Shown here: piece after piece, positions 10,503 through 22,600 of the stretch
Layout: every line of letters begins with the position of its first letter
Numbering within the stretch: position 1 is the first letter of the stretch
Assembly (NCBI RefSeq): GCF_018687715.1
Contig: NC_056754.1
Span: forward strand, 13,538,501 to 13,602,500
Length of the DNA: 64,000 bases
Direction of reading: 5' to 3'
Source: Carya illinoinensis
Taxonomy: Eukaryota; Streptophyta; Magnoliopsida; Fagales; Juglandaceae
The notes under the pieces: model-generated
The model's database searches: none
What the model was told of the DNA's origin: nothing
Seen by the model: the letters and a program-made list of their open reading frames with translations, nothing else
Position numbers and translations under genes: made by a program

Positions 10503-11976
10503 TGACATCGGGTAACACCAAATCCCCATCCACCGACAGCATCAAATCGTCAGATCCCTCCCCCTCTTCCTCCCCTGAATCTGATTCCAATACAACTCTA
10601 ACCTGCTCCTCCATCGGCACTAAACCCAGTTCATCCATGCAAATCGGCACTTTCTGGCTTTCCTTGTACTGAAAACTGCCCTCCAGATTCAACGGCAAGT
10701 CCCCCGATAGCTTCAAAAATTCGCCCTGTTCCATCCTCGCCGTCGGGACCACATCGGAGTGCTCCAACGCCATCATCGGCGTTGTCTGTAGTCTCACCTC
10801 CCTCCTCTCCACCGTCGGAGAGCTTTGCAGCATCTTCTCAGATATCCTCGGGCTCGGATCTACACTCGATGACTTCGTATTCTCGTGCAGGGCCGCCGGG
10901 ATCTCGTCGACGGTCTCCAGAATCACCGTCGGCGAGTTCTGTGTCGTCGCCGACACCTTCGCCGCCGACGTCTGCCACGGTGGCTTCTCCACCTCTTCCG
11001 TGGAAACGCAGACAACCGGGTTGATAAAACCTGGCTTGAAAGAACCCAGAATTGGTTCATCTGGGTCTTCAGAATTGGACCTGGGCTGAGAAGGCCCAAG
11101 CCCAAAGCGAGGCCCTCCACTCGTGGAGGCCTTGTTCCCGTGAGAAACGGGTAGTGGCCTTAATTTTGGGCTACGGGCCCCCACCTCCAGGCCCACTCTT
11201 TGCCTCAACCCAGCCTTATGAAATTCTTTAAGACCCTCCCTCTGAAACGCCACCGTTCCAGACCTCTCCCTTTCATCCTCCCATCTCCCTCCTATTTCCT
11301 TAATCAACCCGACATAAATTCTGACTTCATCCATTTCTTTCTGCAGCTTCCTTAACTGGCCCTGTAGCTCCAACAGACGTTTGCTGGACACTCACGTCTC
11401 CTTTCCAACTACCCTGCCAGACTCAGCTTTTCGAAGATGGTGTGGGGCTCGACGTTCCCCCCCAACTACCTGGCTTGCACCTCCGGCAAGCCCCTTCTAC
11501 CCATACGTCGGTCCTGCAGTGAGGACCTCCTTGAAAGTTCTGGGCACAGTGTTAGAGGACTTAACCAGATTCTTCACTCCTCCCCCTGTTCCATATCCAT
11601 TTCCTCTAATTTGAACCAACTCTAAAGCCAGATTCTTCACTTTCCTCCATCCCCATCCATCCTCACCTTCTGGTAAACAGAGTAAGCGGATTCTACCCTC
11701 CTTTCCATATTCAGCAATCGACAAATATAGCCCTCGCCAATTCGAACAGCGTTGGGCAACAAAACTGCGATATCCTTCTCTTATTACTGAATATACATCC
11801 TTCCTTCCCCCTTTCAGGCAATCCTCCAACACTTTCACCATCCACAAAGTTGTGTTTCTGCCCACCAACAGTTCATACCTCTCCTTCCACCCGTGTTCTG
11901 AAAAACGAAAATTATTTCCTTCCTTTGAGAGGCTAATCAGCTTGGACTCAACAACTACTTCACGTGAATAAGCCAT
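10503..11976 (-). pseudogene. LINE ORF1, 5' part, with two stop codons
   Basis: Read from 11976 the frame begins MAYSREVVVESKL and contains GWGWRKVKNLALEL, a pattern I associate with N-terminal proteins of plant L1 elements. It is stopped by TAG at 11497-11499, continues in the same frame, is stopped again by TGA at about 11392-11394, and then stays open to the Gypsy insertion point. Both stops could be C-to-T changes of CAG/CGA codons. The GC-rich proline/serine/glutamate-rich middle (10520-11100) is probably a disordered linker. Confidence 0.78.
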
Positions 11977-12293
11977 AGAAATGCAAAATCTTTAAGTAGA
12001 GTTTTCAGCTTTCAGCATGAACTTTGTGACCAAGATGTTAGAATGCATTAAACACAAATTGAAAATAAACCAATGCAAAACATTAGAAAGTTAAGCAGGA
12101 TCGAAGCTCAGCAGAAAATGAACGATAACATTTTTCAAACGTGCCACAACCTTGACAAAGAAGGTGTCCCATTTTTTTGTTGTTATCCATCCATGAATGC
12201 ATTTCCCATGCAATTCATTAAGATAAAATATATATATATATATATAATTTTCAAAAGTTTGTAATCCTTACGTTAGTAAATCTAAATTTATAC

Positions 12294-13680
12294 CTCGGCA
12301 GCTGGTCACCATTGTTGGCAATGCAACGACGATTTTAAGAAAAGGATGAGAAGTCTGCTGCTGGTAGTACATAATACTCCTTTTCTCCACTAATTCAATA
12401 CGACGGATATATTTGGGTACCTTACCATTCCGATTCACCTCTTTCATCCTTGCCTGAAGCATCACCAAACAATAAAGTGTATCATGATGACTTGATTTTT
12501 TTTTTCTCTTTCAATCAGTGGAATTACGGCAATTTAATGTATATAATTTCCCTGTAAGTGACGAAAATGAATACCTCAAGAGTTTGATGAAACCGAGAGA
12601 TATCATCAGGGCCCATTCCAGCAGGGCAGCTGATGTAAAAATATGGCTCAAACCCATGAACATGGCAGCAAACGCTATGCCCTAGCAGATTGCCAAAAAA
12701 TAGGCAAAGATTTTATTATATTGATGGGAAATTTTTTAGAAGAAATTAGCACAGTGAAGGGTATCTTTCAGTGCTCATTACTTCTTATAAACCTAAAACA
12801 CAATAAATTTTGCAACTAAACAAAAAAATTTGCAACTAATGATCTAAACTATTTTCTGATCTCGATTTGGTAACCGAATGGTTGGAGTCTGAATTTATGA
12901 ATTACTCGGGGAAAGATTCTTGAAAGAAAAATGTACTAATTTCTATCAGTTCGACTTGATTTGGAAAAAAAAAATTGCGAATGTTAGTTTACTTTGTGCA
13001 AAATTGTATGAATATGTTAAAGCTCGGCAATCGTGACAACTTGGGAATGCAGCTGAGTAAAAGGTCACTCTTTAAATGATTAAACAAGCAGTAATTCGCC
13101 TTTTGCTGGTAAATCTATTATACGAACATAAATAAGTAAATTTATTTTGAAAATTTTTGTCGTGACGTTCAGTTCGAAAATTAAGCAAAACGAGAGTTGA
13201 AAAGAACTGTGATGAGTTACCAACCTTCCCTAGTAACACCGAAAATTCGGATAATGGCGGCGGGTCCAGCTGATTTGGGCAACAGTTCTTTATGACTCTC
13301 CCCGATCACATAATCAATCTCCAGTTGCTGAAAAACTAAGACACCAAAATGAAAACAATTACAGAAACCCTAGCGCAGTAAAAAATCCAGGGAGTAGAGT
13401 AGTCGGTCGGTCACTCACGGATGCTCCGAGACTGAGAAACGTAGGCGTCGGAGAGGGGCGGGCGGGACCACTTGGCAAGTCGGGCCGCGCGAGCCCGGCG
13501 GTCGTCGATGTCTCGGAGGATCTCCTCGTCCTCGTCCTCGAGTAAGAGGGTTTCGTCGAGGAAGACGTCCTCGTCCAGGAAGTCGTCCTCTTGGGATGCC
13601 GCGTGGTGCTTAGGAGTTTGGGCCGGCGAGGGCTGGGGCGGCGGGGGCGGGCGTTTCCGGGTGTTGCCGTTCTTGCTCAT
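12294..13680 (-). CDS. POLD1: DNA polymerase delta catalytic subunit, first four exons (partial)
   Basis: Exons read on the minus strand: 13680-13419, 13335-13225, 12681-12575, 12453-12294, all with GT/AG borders and phases that join, giving 213 codons. The N-terminus has an acidic region with DEDVFLDETLLLEDEDEE, then LFQQLEIDYVIGESHKELLP, IIRIFGVTREG, CCHVHGFEPYFYISCPAGMG and RSIMYYQQQ, matching the N-terminal domain of plant POLD1 as I know it. The exonuclease, polymerase and C-terminal cysteine motifs are not in the window. The next intron starts at 12293 and runs past the left edge, so it is at least 12.3 kb and holds the LINE/Gypsy nest. The enzyme is the lagging-strand replicase in the nucleus. 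Whether this is an intact gene with a giant intron or a truncated copy cannot be decided here. Confidence 0.9.
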
Positions 13681-13860
13681 GGCGAGTAATTGGGATTTTG
13701 GGGCGTCTGGGCAGCGTGAGTCTACGTCCGAGGAATAGGCAGAGAGAGAGAAATAAGTATTTGGAGGGAAAGGACTAGCAGCTTGTTCTGAGATTCCCGC
13801 CAGTTTTGCGGGTTTTTCTCGTTTTCTTCTTCTTTCTCTGTTTTTCTAGAATGAACATTA
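13681..13860 (-). promoter_or_regulatory. POLD1 5' UTR/promoter with E2F-like site
   Basis: TTCCCGCC at 13794-13801 fits the E2F consensus. A TTTTGCGGG lies a few bases on, so CCCGC and GCGGG form a short inverted pair around 13796-13812, about 115-130 bp upstream of the start codon. Replication genes in plants are commonly E2F-driven in S phase; the use of this site is inferred. Confidence 0.5.
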
Positions 13861-14144
13861 CTCATTTATATTAAAAAAAAAATGATATTAACAATTGTAA
13901 ATATGTAAGTTTCACAAAATTATTTTTAAAAAAATAAATAAATATAAAAATTATATAAAAAAAATTTAATTTTTTAATAATAAATATTACTCTTTTTTAA
14001 AACAATTGTACTTCATAATTATGTATAGCATTAATTTTCATTTAATTAAACAAACAGTTCTACCGAAAGCCATCAAGATCTAACATGTGCAGCGAATAGA
14101 ATTACACAACAAAAAGTCCAGCACTATCCATGCAAGAAGGCTGT
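13861..14144. other. AT-rich spacer
   Basis: Poly-A/T rich, no coding signal. The motif ACAATTGTAAATATGTAAG resembles sequence near 32035-32060, so an old small element may be present. Confidence 0.4.
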
Positions 14145-14342
14145 GTTTGGGTGTTGAAGTCTCTTCAACACTTCTCAACACTTCTCACTACTATTCATTA
14201 CTTTATTATTACTTTTCACCTACTTTTTTTACTATTCATTACTTTTTACTTACTTTTTATTACTATTCTTTACTTTATTATTACTTTTCACCTACTTTTT
14301 ATTACTATTCACAACTCTCCTCAACACTTCTCAACACCCAAA
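14145..14342. mobile_element. MITE-like element with TTACTATTCA-type internal repeats
   Basis: The ends are inverted: TTTGGGTGTTGAAG on the left and CTTCTCAACACCCAAA on the right. Next to each end CTTCAACACTTCTCAACACTT-type copies recur. The middle is an imperfect array of short units such as TTACTATTCATTACTTT and CTTTTCACCTAC. No transposase and no certain target duplication were seen. Open frames across it are by-products of the repeat. Confidence 0.6.
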
Positions 14343-14870
14343 TCCACCCAAATAAAGAGGTTTGTGCCACCGTTAAAGAGTATCATCTACAAAACGTGCA
14401 TGTCACGCTAAAGATGTACTACCTCATTTTTTTTTGTTTATTAACATGAAAAATATCCAAAAAAATGGAAAGAAGATAACAACATTTAAATCTCCAACAT
14501 TTGAATCTCTTGGATCAAGGGACTATAACTGAAGAATTGTTCTAGGGTGGAACGAATAGCCTCCACAGTAACAAACGAATCTCCCTCAAGAACTAAATGT
14601 GAATTCTCCATAGGATAAATCATCTGTAAAACTCAAAAGGCAGCAAAGGCCTCAGTATCATCTAGGGGTGAGATTCGGCCGGTAATTGAGTTCGGTCTAG
14701 TCTAATTTTGGAAGAATCGAATTCATTCGATTCAGTCCCAATCTAAAGATTTTTCATCCCAGACTAGACCAAAAAAATATATTTTTTTTTATTATTATTT
14801 GTATTTATTATTTATATAAAGAATTATATATAATTAATTATTAATATTACAATATTACATAAGTATTATA
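14343..14870. other. Spacer; possible left end of the hAT element at about 14677
   Basis: At 14677 TAGGGGTGAGATTCGGCCGG resembles a hAT terminus, followed by GAGTTCGGTCTAGTC. The reverse complement of 22540-22575 contains GAGTTCGGTCTCGTC, so these may be the two ends of one element around the decayed transposase at 18873-20971. The extreme right end was not found. Confidence 0.35.
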
Positions 14871-16680
14871 TTCTTTAATGTATAACTATTATATATATTA
14901 ACATATTATAAAAGTTATAGTATAAATTATAGTGTATGTATAAATTTATAATAGTATTAGATAATTAACTCAATATACTAGTATTAAATCACTATAATTA
15001 CATAGAGTATTATTTAATATAGTGTTATCAATTTATCACTAACATATAGTATATGAGTAATACTACTAGTATAGTTATTAGTTATAGTATTAGACTATTG
15101 ATATTAAGTCTATAACTATATATATTTAGATTATATAAATTTATAATAGTATTAGGATAGTTAACTTAGTATATTAGTATTAAATCACTATAACTACATA
15201 GAGTATTATTTAACATAGTATTACTAATTTATCACTAACTTATAATATATGAGTAATACTACTAGTATAGTTATTAGTTATAGTATTGGACTATTGTTAC
15301 TAAGTCTATAACTATAAATATTTAGATTAATGTATTATCATATTCTTTAATGTATAACTATAATATAATACTAGTATCTTCTATATATAAAAAGTGTGTA
15401 TGAAACGGAAAATCTTGTTTTAACGGTTTTTCTTATTTTTCCGTTAAAGTTAACACCGTTTGTTTTAACGGTTTGGCACATAAAATGAAGACATAAATAT
15501 TGAGAGAGATAGCATTCAATGTTGTTATATGATTTATTAATCTCAATAATTATAATACTTAATAGTTTATATAATAATAAGTAATTAAAGATTAGTTATT
15601 ATATTTTTCTCTTTCTCCTTAACATATACACGTGTATTAGGTGCATAAGACGTAAATCCCTAAGTATAATATACGTGTATTATACGTTTCATTAATTCAG
15701 ATTATTGAGTATTCCAAATTTAAAAATCTCATATAATATATAATATAAGTGCGTTTAATCAAAGTATTTTTTTTTCCCATGGTAGTAGGACGTAGCTTCC
15801 GCTAAGTCATATTCCATACGTGGGCTTGTTATGATAGGCACGTGACAAAGGCCGTGATCCTTGAGCTAATCAAGAAAGAGTAAATTCGGCCAACAATTTC
15901 AAAATATATTTTATGATTTATATATATGCTATATCTAGAAAATATTATACCACAAATTTTATAAAAAGATTATGTTTTAACTTTATGTTGTCCCTGATCA
16001 ACTCAACCAACAGCAAAATAAGAATTTCAATGTTGTATCTATTGATTGTCTACAGGATGACATAAATTAATGAATTATAATACAAACATCAAACAATACA
16101 TATTTTGAACTACCGTTTGTATTAGACTTTTATTAAATTTTTCGTATACATCTTTGCTAAAATTATAGATGTTATAAACATGTATTGGATTATATGATAC
16201 TTTGAACTAATTTTTTTATTTTTTCCAATATGCCTTAAATTATTAAGTGACATCAATAATTTTTATAAAATATATATTATTTTTTACAAATAATCATTTC
16301 ATAAAATTAGACAAACGTGCTTTGCACGTTACTCTCACCTAGTATATTAATATATTAACATATTATTAGGGTTATAGTATAAATTATAGTATATGTATAA
16401 ATATATAATAGTATTAGTGTAGTTAACTTAATATGTTAGTATTAAATCACTATAACTACATAGAGTATTATTTAATATAATATTACCAATTTATTGCTAA
16501 CATATAATATATAAGTAATACTACTAATATAATTATTAGTTATAGTATTGGGCCATCGGTACTAAGTCTATAACCATATATATTTAGATCAATGTATTAT
16601 TATTCTTTAACGTATAACTATAATATATAGTACTAGTATATATTAATATATTAACATATTATAAGAGTTAACAAATAACA
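14871..16680. repeat. AT-rich tandem satellite, about 3 units, interrupted by a Helitron
   Basis: Blocks such as TTCTTTAATGTATAACTA, ATAATAGTATTAG, TACATAGAGTATTATTTAA and TATGAGTAATACTACTAGTA recur in the same order. Copies start near 14871, 15345 and 16605. The full unit is about 280-300 bp once the 966-bp Helitron is discounted, with an extra 195-bp internal duplication (14941 versus 15136) in the first copy. No coding potential. Confidence 0.8.
15377..16342 (+). mobile_element. Short non-autonomous Helitron (966 bp)
   Basis: It begins TCTTCTATATATA after an A and ends CTAG before a T, the classic A^T insertion. A hairpin ACGTGC-TTT-GCACGT lies 10 bases before the CTAG end. The flanks, once joined (CTAGTA + TATATTAATATATTAAC), match the uninterrupted satellite copy at 16632 onward, which serves as the empty site. 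There is no Rep/helicase ORF, so it depends on an autonomous partner. Confidence 0.88.
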
Positions 16681-18872
16681 TCTATTTTTTTAAATCAAAC
16701 ATTTATTAAACATCATAAATACAAATACTAACAATAGATAGTATTTTTTTTTTTAACATATGGGGACCAAAATGGGGGAGAACGGTATCGTTTGTTGGAA
16801 TATTTTTTTAACTTAAACCATATCATTTGAAAGGGTGCCGTTTGAGATTAATGTGAATCCGAACAACGTCGTTTTAAGACAAGTTTTCCATTTCATGAAA
16901 CCCCCCCATTTCCTTCTCCCGATTCACTTTCGTTTCAACTTTCCTCAAATTCCTCTTGCTCTCTCTCTACTCTCTTCTCATCTCAAATCCTCGATTCTTG
17001 GTGCCATATTGAAACCCTAGCCCCTCTCATCTACAATTCTCAGCTCCTCCATCCTGTCCAAGCTCCATTGCATACTTGCAGTCACTCGCAACCCTCCTCT
17101 CCATCCCGTCGCATTTGTGAGTCTACTTCAGTCATTCACTCTCCATTTCTATTAATGTTTAGAAGTTTATATAGGAAAAATAGAAAAGAAAGTGAGGATT
17201 AATTAAGATGGAATGGAGTTTGTACAATATAAATAATTCTAATTCAGGGGGTGTTTTTTTATTATGGAACCTTTGTGAAGAATTGATTTGTGTATGGAGT
17301 TTATAGTGGCTTTTATTTTAAATATTTCTTCAAGAGGTCTTGGTTCATCAGCAAAATCTTGAGTTAATTTATTGACTTTGTTGATTCTAAAATGCTTAGA
17401 AATATTGATTTGTAAAATCTTCAAATTGCTTACCATTCGGTTATATTTGGTTAAAATAGCTATTTTTTTGTTATTTAGTCCAAGTTTTGAGATTTAATCA
17501 ATCCCAAACAATGCCGATATCAAAAGTTATCAGCAAACAAAGAAAAGAGAAAGATGTTTATATTACACAAAAACGTTGAAAGCTTTACAATCCTATAGGA
17601 CTTACAACCTAAAACTTAGAGAGAGAAGTTCCAACTTCTCTCTAAAACACCCAAAGTGCAAACCGCTCAAGGGAGGGGGATGAAAAGTAGATTTGTAGCT
17701 CTTCGGTGCCCAACAGCCAACATGGGCCACACCACTAGATTCCCAAGGTGCCGATCTATAAGACAGGCGAAGTAGTTCATTAAAAGGGGCGACGCGTGAG
17801 TCACACGAGTAAGTTGAAGTTGGTGCGTGGATCCCACGCACCTCCGTCTAGGGAGATTTTCTGCTGCCACGCGTGGCTGTTTTGGGGCCAGGGTCACCGA
17901 CCATTTCAAATTTGCTTATCGACATAGTCCCAAGGTAGTGTGTGTTCTACATGTGCTTTTACAGCTTCCTGCTCAGTGTTTTACATTTCTGTTTTTTGAT
18001 GTGTTTTGATTTCTGTTGTCTTTTACGTTTCAGTCGATCTATGTTACGTTTCTATGTTTCTGGTTTAGTGTAGTTTGGTTTTGTTGTTTGTGTTGGTTAA
18101 TAATAAAAAGGAATAGACTATTTCATTTTTTTGTCTCACTCATCTTTTTGGAGGATTGGGTGTTTTGTCCCTCTCTTCTTTTGGATGATGGGGGTGGTTC
18201 ATCCATCTCCTCCTGTGATGGGTGGGGGTGGGTTATCTCTGTTTCTACAGAGTTGTATAATCTCAGACAAATCAGGATTGAAATTTCAATAAGTTTTGTC
18301 ATTTGAGAGGATATAGAAGTTAAGACAATGTCCGTCCCAAAAAATTTGTGTGCGGGGGTGCCCCAAACAGATGAGTAGTTTGACTTGTACTCTGATTTTT
18401 CCTATATTTATTAGTCACAACTGTAACTTATCTTTCAAAAAAACTATTACACCAAAAAGCTGCAAGGGGCAGGACTGTAAGATGGAACATAATCATAAAG
18501 AGAGTACTCAATTTTCTATTTACCTATGCTGCTTTTTCGTGCTGAAAATGAGGTTTGTCGTGATGGGGCCTTTTCTAATTTTTGTTTAGCACATTATTAC
18601 TTCAACAAGACTAGGAAAAGTGATACTTGATTTACATAGTTCAAGCATGTCTCTTTCCACCATTTTCTGTGGTAAAAATTTTAATCAAAACTTGTTTGTT
18701 CCTTGTTTTATGTAATGACAACAATTTGAGACTTGTTTAAACTTTGTGTAATGACAACAATTTGAGATTTGTTTTGTGCCTTCTTAGCAGAGAGAGCTTG
18801 GAGTCTTCTACTATTATTTAAGATATAGTTAACTTTATATTTAATCTAATTGTTGGTTGTTTATTTTTGTAG
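16681..18872 (+). other. Non-coding region upstream of the hAT transposase
   Basis: 16850-17140 is pyrimidine-rich with an AAACCCTAGCC motif and looks like the untranslated first exon and start of intron of the transposase transcript. About 17490-17935 is a more GC-rich insert with two perfect hairpins (17615-17643 and 17822-17842). The rest is T-rich intron-like sequence. No protein was recognised. Confidence 0.4.
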
Positions 18873-20971
18873 ATGGAGTATTCTACATATGATATGCAAG
18901 AGTCAACACAAAGTCAACATATGCCTCCACCCCCATCCAATGTAAGTAATAAATCTAATATTAGTGGGTCACAAAGTGAGAGAGTTAGGTCAATAGTTTG
19001 GGATCACTTTACAAGAATACCATAAGATGATCATACTAAACTTAGGGATGCATGTAATTATTGTGGTGCTTCGTATGCATGTGATACAAAGATCAACGGT
19101 ACGAAATCCATGAAGTATCACATTGAGAAATAATGTAAGAAATGTCTGTTTAAGAAGACGGATAAGTCTCAGACGACTTTAGGTTGGAAGGTGGAGGGAG
19201 GTAGTAGTAGTGGAGAACTTGTACCTATTGTATTTAGTATTGAGACTTGCCAAAAAGTCTTAACATAGATGATTATTATTGATCAGTTGCCATTTTGATT
19301 TGTTGAAGGGGATGGTTTCAGAAAGTTTATACTTGTGGTTTGCCCTAAGTGGGTATCGATTCTATCCCGTTTGACGATTGCCAATGACTATTTTTAATTT
19401 GTTTATGAGGGAAAAAAATAACTTGACAAGTGCTATTCGAGGGCAACGAACTTCCCTCACCACGGATACATGAATACCTGTGCAAAACCTCACAGCACAC
19501 TTTATTGATGATGACTGTAAGCTACACAAAATGATTCTTTCCTTTTCTTTGATTGAAAATCACAAGGGTGATATACTTGGTAAGGGCGTAAAGTTGTGTT
19601 TGCATGATTGAGAGTGATCGAAATTATATGGAGTCACTCTTAATAATGTAAATTCTAATAATGAGGTTGTTTCTTATTTAGAAAAAAAAATCAAGTATAG
19701 GAAGGCACGGTCTTAGAACATGAATTCTTACATATTCGATGTTGTACCTACATTTTGAACTTGATCATCGTGAGGGGTTGAAAGAATGTGAGGAGTCTAT
19801 TGCGAAGGTGAGAGGTGTTGTGAAGTATGTTAAATCATCCACTTAAAAGTGGAGTACATTTAAAAAATGTGTGGAGTTGGAAGAGATTCAATCCAAAAGC
19901 CATGTTTGCCTAGATGTACCAACTAGGTGGTACTCCATCTATCTCATGTTAGAGAAGGCTTCAAAATGTAGAAAGAATTTTGATCGATTGGAGGAACAAG
20001 ATATGAGTTTTTTAGGTAGTATTGGAGATGGCGATGATGAAGATAATATGGTGAATAAGAGAAAGTCAAAGAAGTTAGGGCCTCCCAATGCATCTAATTG
20101 GGAAAAGGTACAATCGTCTGTGAAATTTCTTGGATTATTTCATGATGCTACTTTACGCTTCTCGGTGGGTGAATATGTAATTTGCAATATTATTTTTATG
20201 GAGTTGATTACTATTAAATATGCCATTAACATGGAGTGTGAAAAGGGAAGCCCTGTGGTGGGGTTAATGAACACAAATATGAAGAGAACGTTTGAAAAGT
20301 ATTGGGAGAACTTGGATAATCAGAATATGTTGCTGTATGTTGGGATTTTTCTTGATCCTCGCTACAAAATGTGATATCTTGACTTTGGGTTAAGAAAAAT
20401 GTATGCAAATGATCTTTCAAGAACCATTGATTTGAGTTAGAGGGTAAAAAATATATTTATCCACATGTATGAGGCATACATGGAAAATGAAAAAGGGAGT
20501 TATTCTTAGCGCACAAGTTCCCCACATGAAAATGTAAGTCCTTCAACAGATCAGTCTATGAATAGAAATGCACATTTGATAGCCCAATTTAAGCAAAAGT
20601 TACAGTCAAAAGACTCTTTGAAAAGCAAGTTAGAGGTTGATATATATATATATCTAGCTAAAAAATGTGAGGATCAATGTGATAGTTTTGACCTTCTAAA
20701 TTGGTGGAAGGTGAATTCAGTTAGATATCACGTACTTTCAAATGTTGCACGACATATACTTGCAATACCGGTATCTACTATGACCTCTGAATCTACATTT
20801 AACACTGCAGGTCGTATACTTGACCCTTTCCGAAGTAGTTTAAATCCTATGACGGTTGGTGGTCTCATATGTACACAAAATTGGATTCGTTCTTCTTCTA
20901 CTCTAATAAAACTTAGGACTTTAATGGATAAAGTGGAGAAATTTGAGAAGCAGTTGGATATGGGTATATAA
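18873..20971 (+). pseudogene. Decayed hAT transposase (RICESLEEPER/DAYSLEEPER type)
   Basis: From ATG at 18873 a BED zinc finger can be read (CNYCGASY with a downstream YHIEK then C; about 18990-19140), broken by TAA/TAG codons. The middle catalytic region is open at 19871-20374 (CLDVPTRWYSIYLML, GPPNASNWEKV, LFHDATLRFS, LDPRYKM). The hAT C-terminal dimerisation domain is open at 20558-20971 (FDLLNWWKVNS, LAIPVSTMTSESTFNTAGR). Multiple stops and frameshifts separate the blocks, so no transposase can be made. Intact members bind terminal repeats and cut and paste DNA; some plants domesticated relatives, but the stops here argue against that. Confidence 0.9.
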
Positions 20972-22600
20972 TAAATTTACTTTTGATATCTTTTATGTTA
21001 TATTTTGTTTTATCTTCTATGTTATTTAATTTTATTTAACTTGTTTTATTTTAAATTTTTATGGATAGAACTTGTTGGAGAAATTACTGATTTTGTGGAG
21101 GGATCAAATTCAATGCCTATCGGCCCTATACCCAATGCTGATTAAAGACTAAAAATGTGAGAAGATTGTACTGTTTTATTAGATTAAGAATGGATTTAAT
21201 TGAACTTCTCGTGAAGACTTTGCTTATCAAAGATCTTCAAGGGAGGTAAATGAAGGCATGCTGTAGATAGGGCCAGTATCATAAAAGGATTCATGTAATC
21301 AATCCTAATTAGTTGAAATAAGGCTTAGTTGAGTGAGGGTTGACATTGTACAGTTCCTTTTAGATTGTTTTTTAAGGGTCTGCAGATGATGTATAGGCAT
21401 GTATTTTACGTGTTTTAATTTTATATTTGCTCGTCATTTCATAGCATCTCTCTTGAATCCTTGATTTAAAGCCTCTTGCCCACTCTTTCAACTAGTTTTA
21501 GTAGCGCTAAATATCATTAAACAATTCACTGCAAGGAATTTTGTCCAATTCATTTCATTGGAATCTAAATATCTTGATTGTGTTAAGATTTATCTTGATT
21601 GTGTTAAGATTTGAATGAGATGGTTTAAAGTTTAAACTATTTTCATGCGATTGGTGATGAGAACTTTTGCTAATAATTCTTTTGTTTACACTTTACAGAG
21701 TATTGTGAAAAATAAAAAGTATGCCAAGCCAAAAGATGTAGGAGCTGCCGGGGCCTAAGACGATAATTGTATAATTTATATTGATGTAATTTTATAAATA
21801 CTTTATGCTACTGTTAATAGTTTTTTTTTTTTTGATAAGTAATTTATGTATCGTTATAGTGTTTTTTTATCTAAATTACTAAATATGACTTCTACTCTTA
21901 CTTTTTTTTCAAGACCTTTTAATTTTCAATTTTTGAAACTTGTATAGTTTTTAGTTTACATTATCTATGCATGGGAATGGTTTTTTTTTTTTTTTTCTTA
22001 TTCTTCTTCTTCTTTTAGAAGGCACATTTGAATAATTTGATATATGTCACTTACATGAAGACAAATTTCAGTTTTTTTATTTATTTATTTTTTAAGACCT
22101 TTTTTTCTTTTTTTTGGATAATGCAAGTTGCAATTAAGTTACTAGTTTGCTACATGATATATTAAATATTATGATTGGTAGCCTTATTTAAATTATTTGG
22201 ATGGATTTTTTATTTTTTTGTAATAAAATCTTTTATTCAAATTTATTATATATAAATGATTTTTTTTGTATGATTATTTTTATTTTTCTTTCAAGTTCTT
22301 TTTTGATATTTTTGACTTAAAATTAGATAGACTGTTAGTGGGCTTTCACTGTTGGGCCAAAAAATATGGAATATAAATATTAGGCCCTTGGCCCATTTGG
22401 ACTAGGTGCGGACCAAACGGACCGGACATGACCGTATTGAATGGAACGAGACCGGACCAGCCCAATCCTTAAGCTGTTTGGTCTAATTCAAGGTGGGAAA
22501 ATCTTGAACCAAATAGGTTCAGTCCGGTCCACAAAACCTCCCGAAGCCGGACTGGACGAGACCGAACTCCCTCTCTTGTATCATCCACCGCATAAATATC
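20972..22600. other. T-rich spacer and probable right subterminal part of the hAT element
   Basis: No gene seen. 21820-22320 is dominated by T runs, some followed by GATAAGTAA like retroposon tails. 22380-22570 is rich in GGACCGG/CCGGTCC words typical of hAT subterminal repeats. A direct duplication TATCTTGATTGTGTTAAGAT sits at about 21570-21612. Confidence 0.35.

Larger units (their letters stand above)
250..11980 (-). mobile_element. LINE (L1-type non-LTR retrotransposon), split by a Gypsy insertion
   Basis: On the minus strand the order is ORF1, apurinic endonuclease, reverse transcriptase and RT zinc-binding domain, ending in a poly(A) tail read here as a 17-base T run at 250-266. Without the 6.18-kb Gypsy element inserted at 4318-10497 the LINE is about 5.5 kb, near full length for a plant L1. 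ORF1 has two in-frame stops and the endonuclease/RT junction is frameshifted, so this copy cannot make all its proteins. I could not find a convincing target-site duplication; the 5' boundary near 11980 is only the ORF1 start. It sits in reverse-transcribable orientation parallel to the POLD1 gene that hosts it. Confidence 0.88.

Noticed and set aside
10782..11154. Plus-strand serine/proline/arginine-rich frames
   Set aside because: Shadow frames of the GC-rich LINE ORF1 on the minus strand.
14087..14449. Tyrosine/threonine-rich frames of 93-120 codons
   Set aside because: Arise from the short tandem units inside a MITE; no conserved domain.
15389..16339. Functional gene in the Helitron
   Set aside because: No frame over about 60 codons; no Rep or helicase motif.
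19871..20971. Domesticated hAT gene
   Set aside because: Stops and frameshifts interrupt the BED and catalytic regions, and the open blocks are in pieces.
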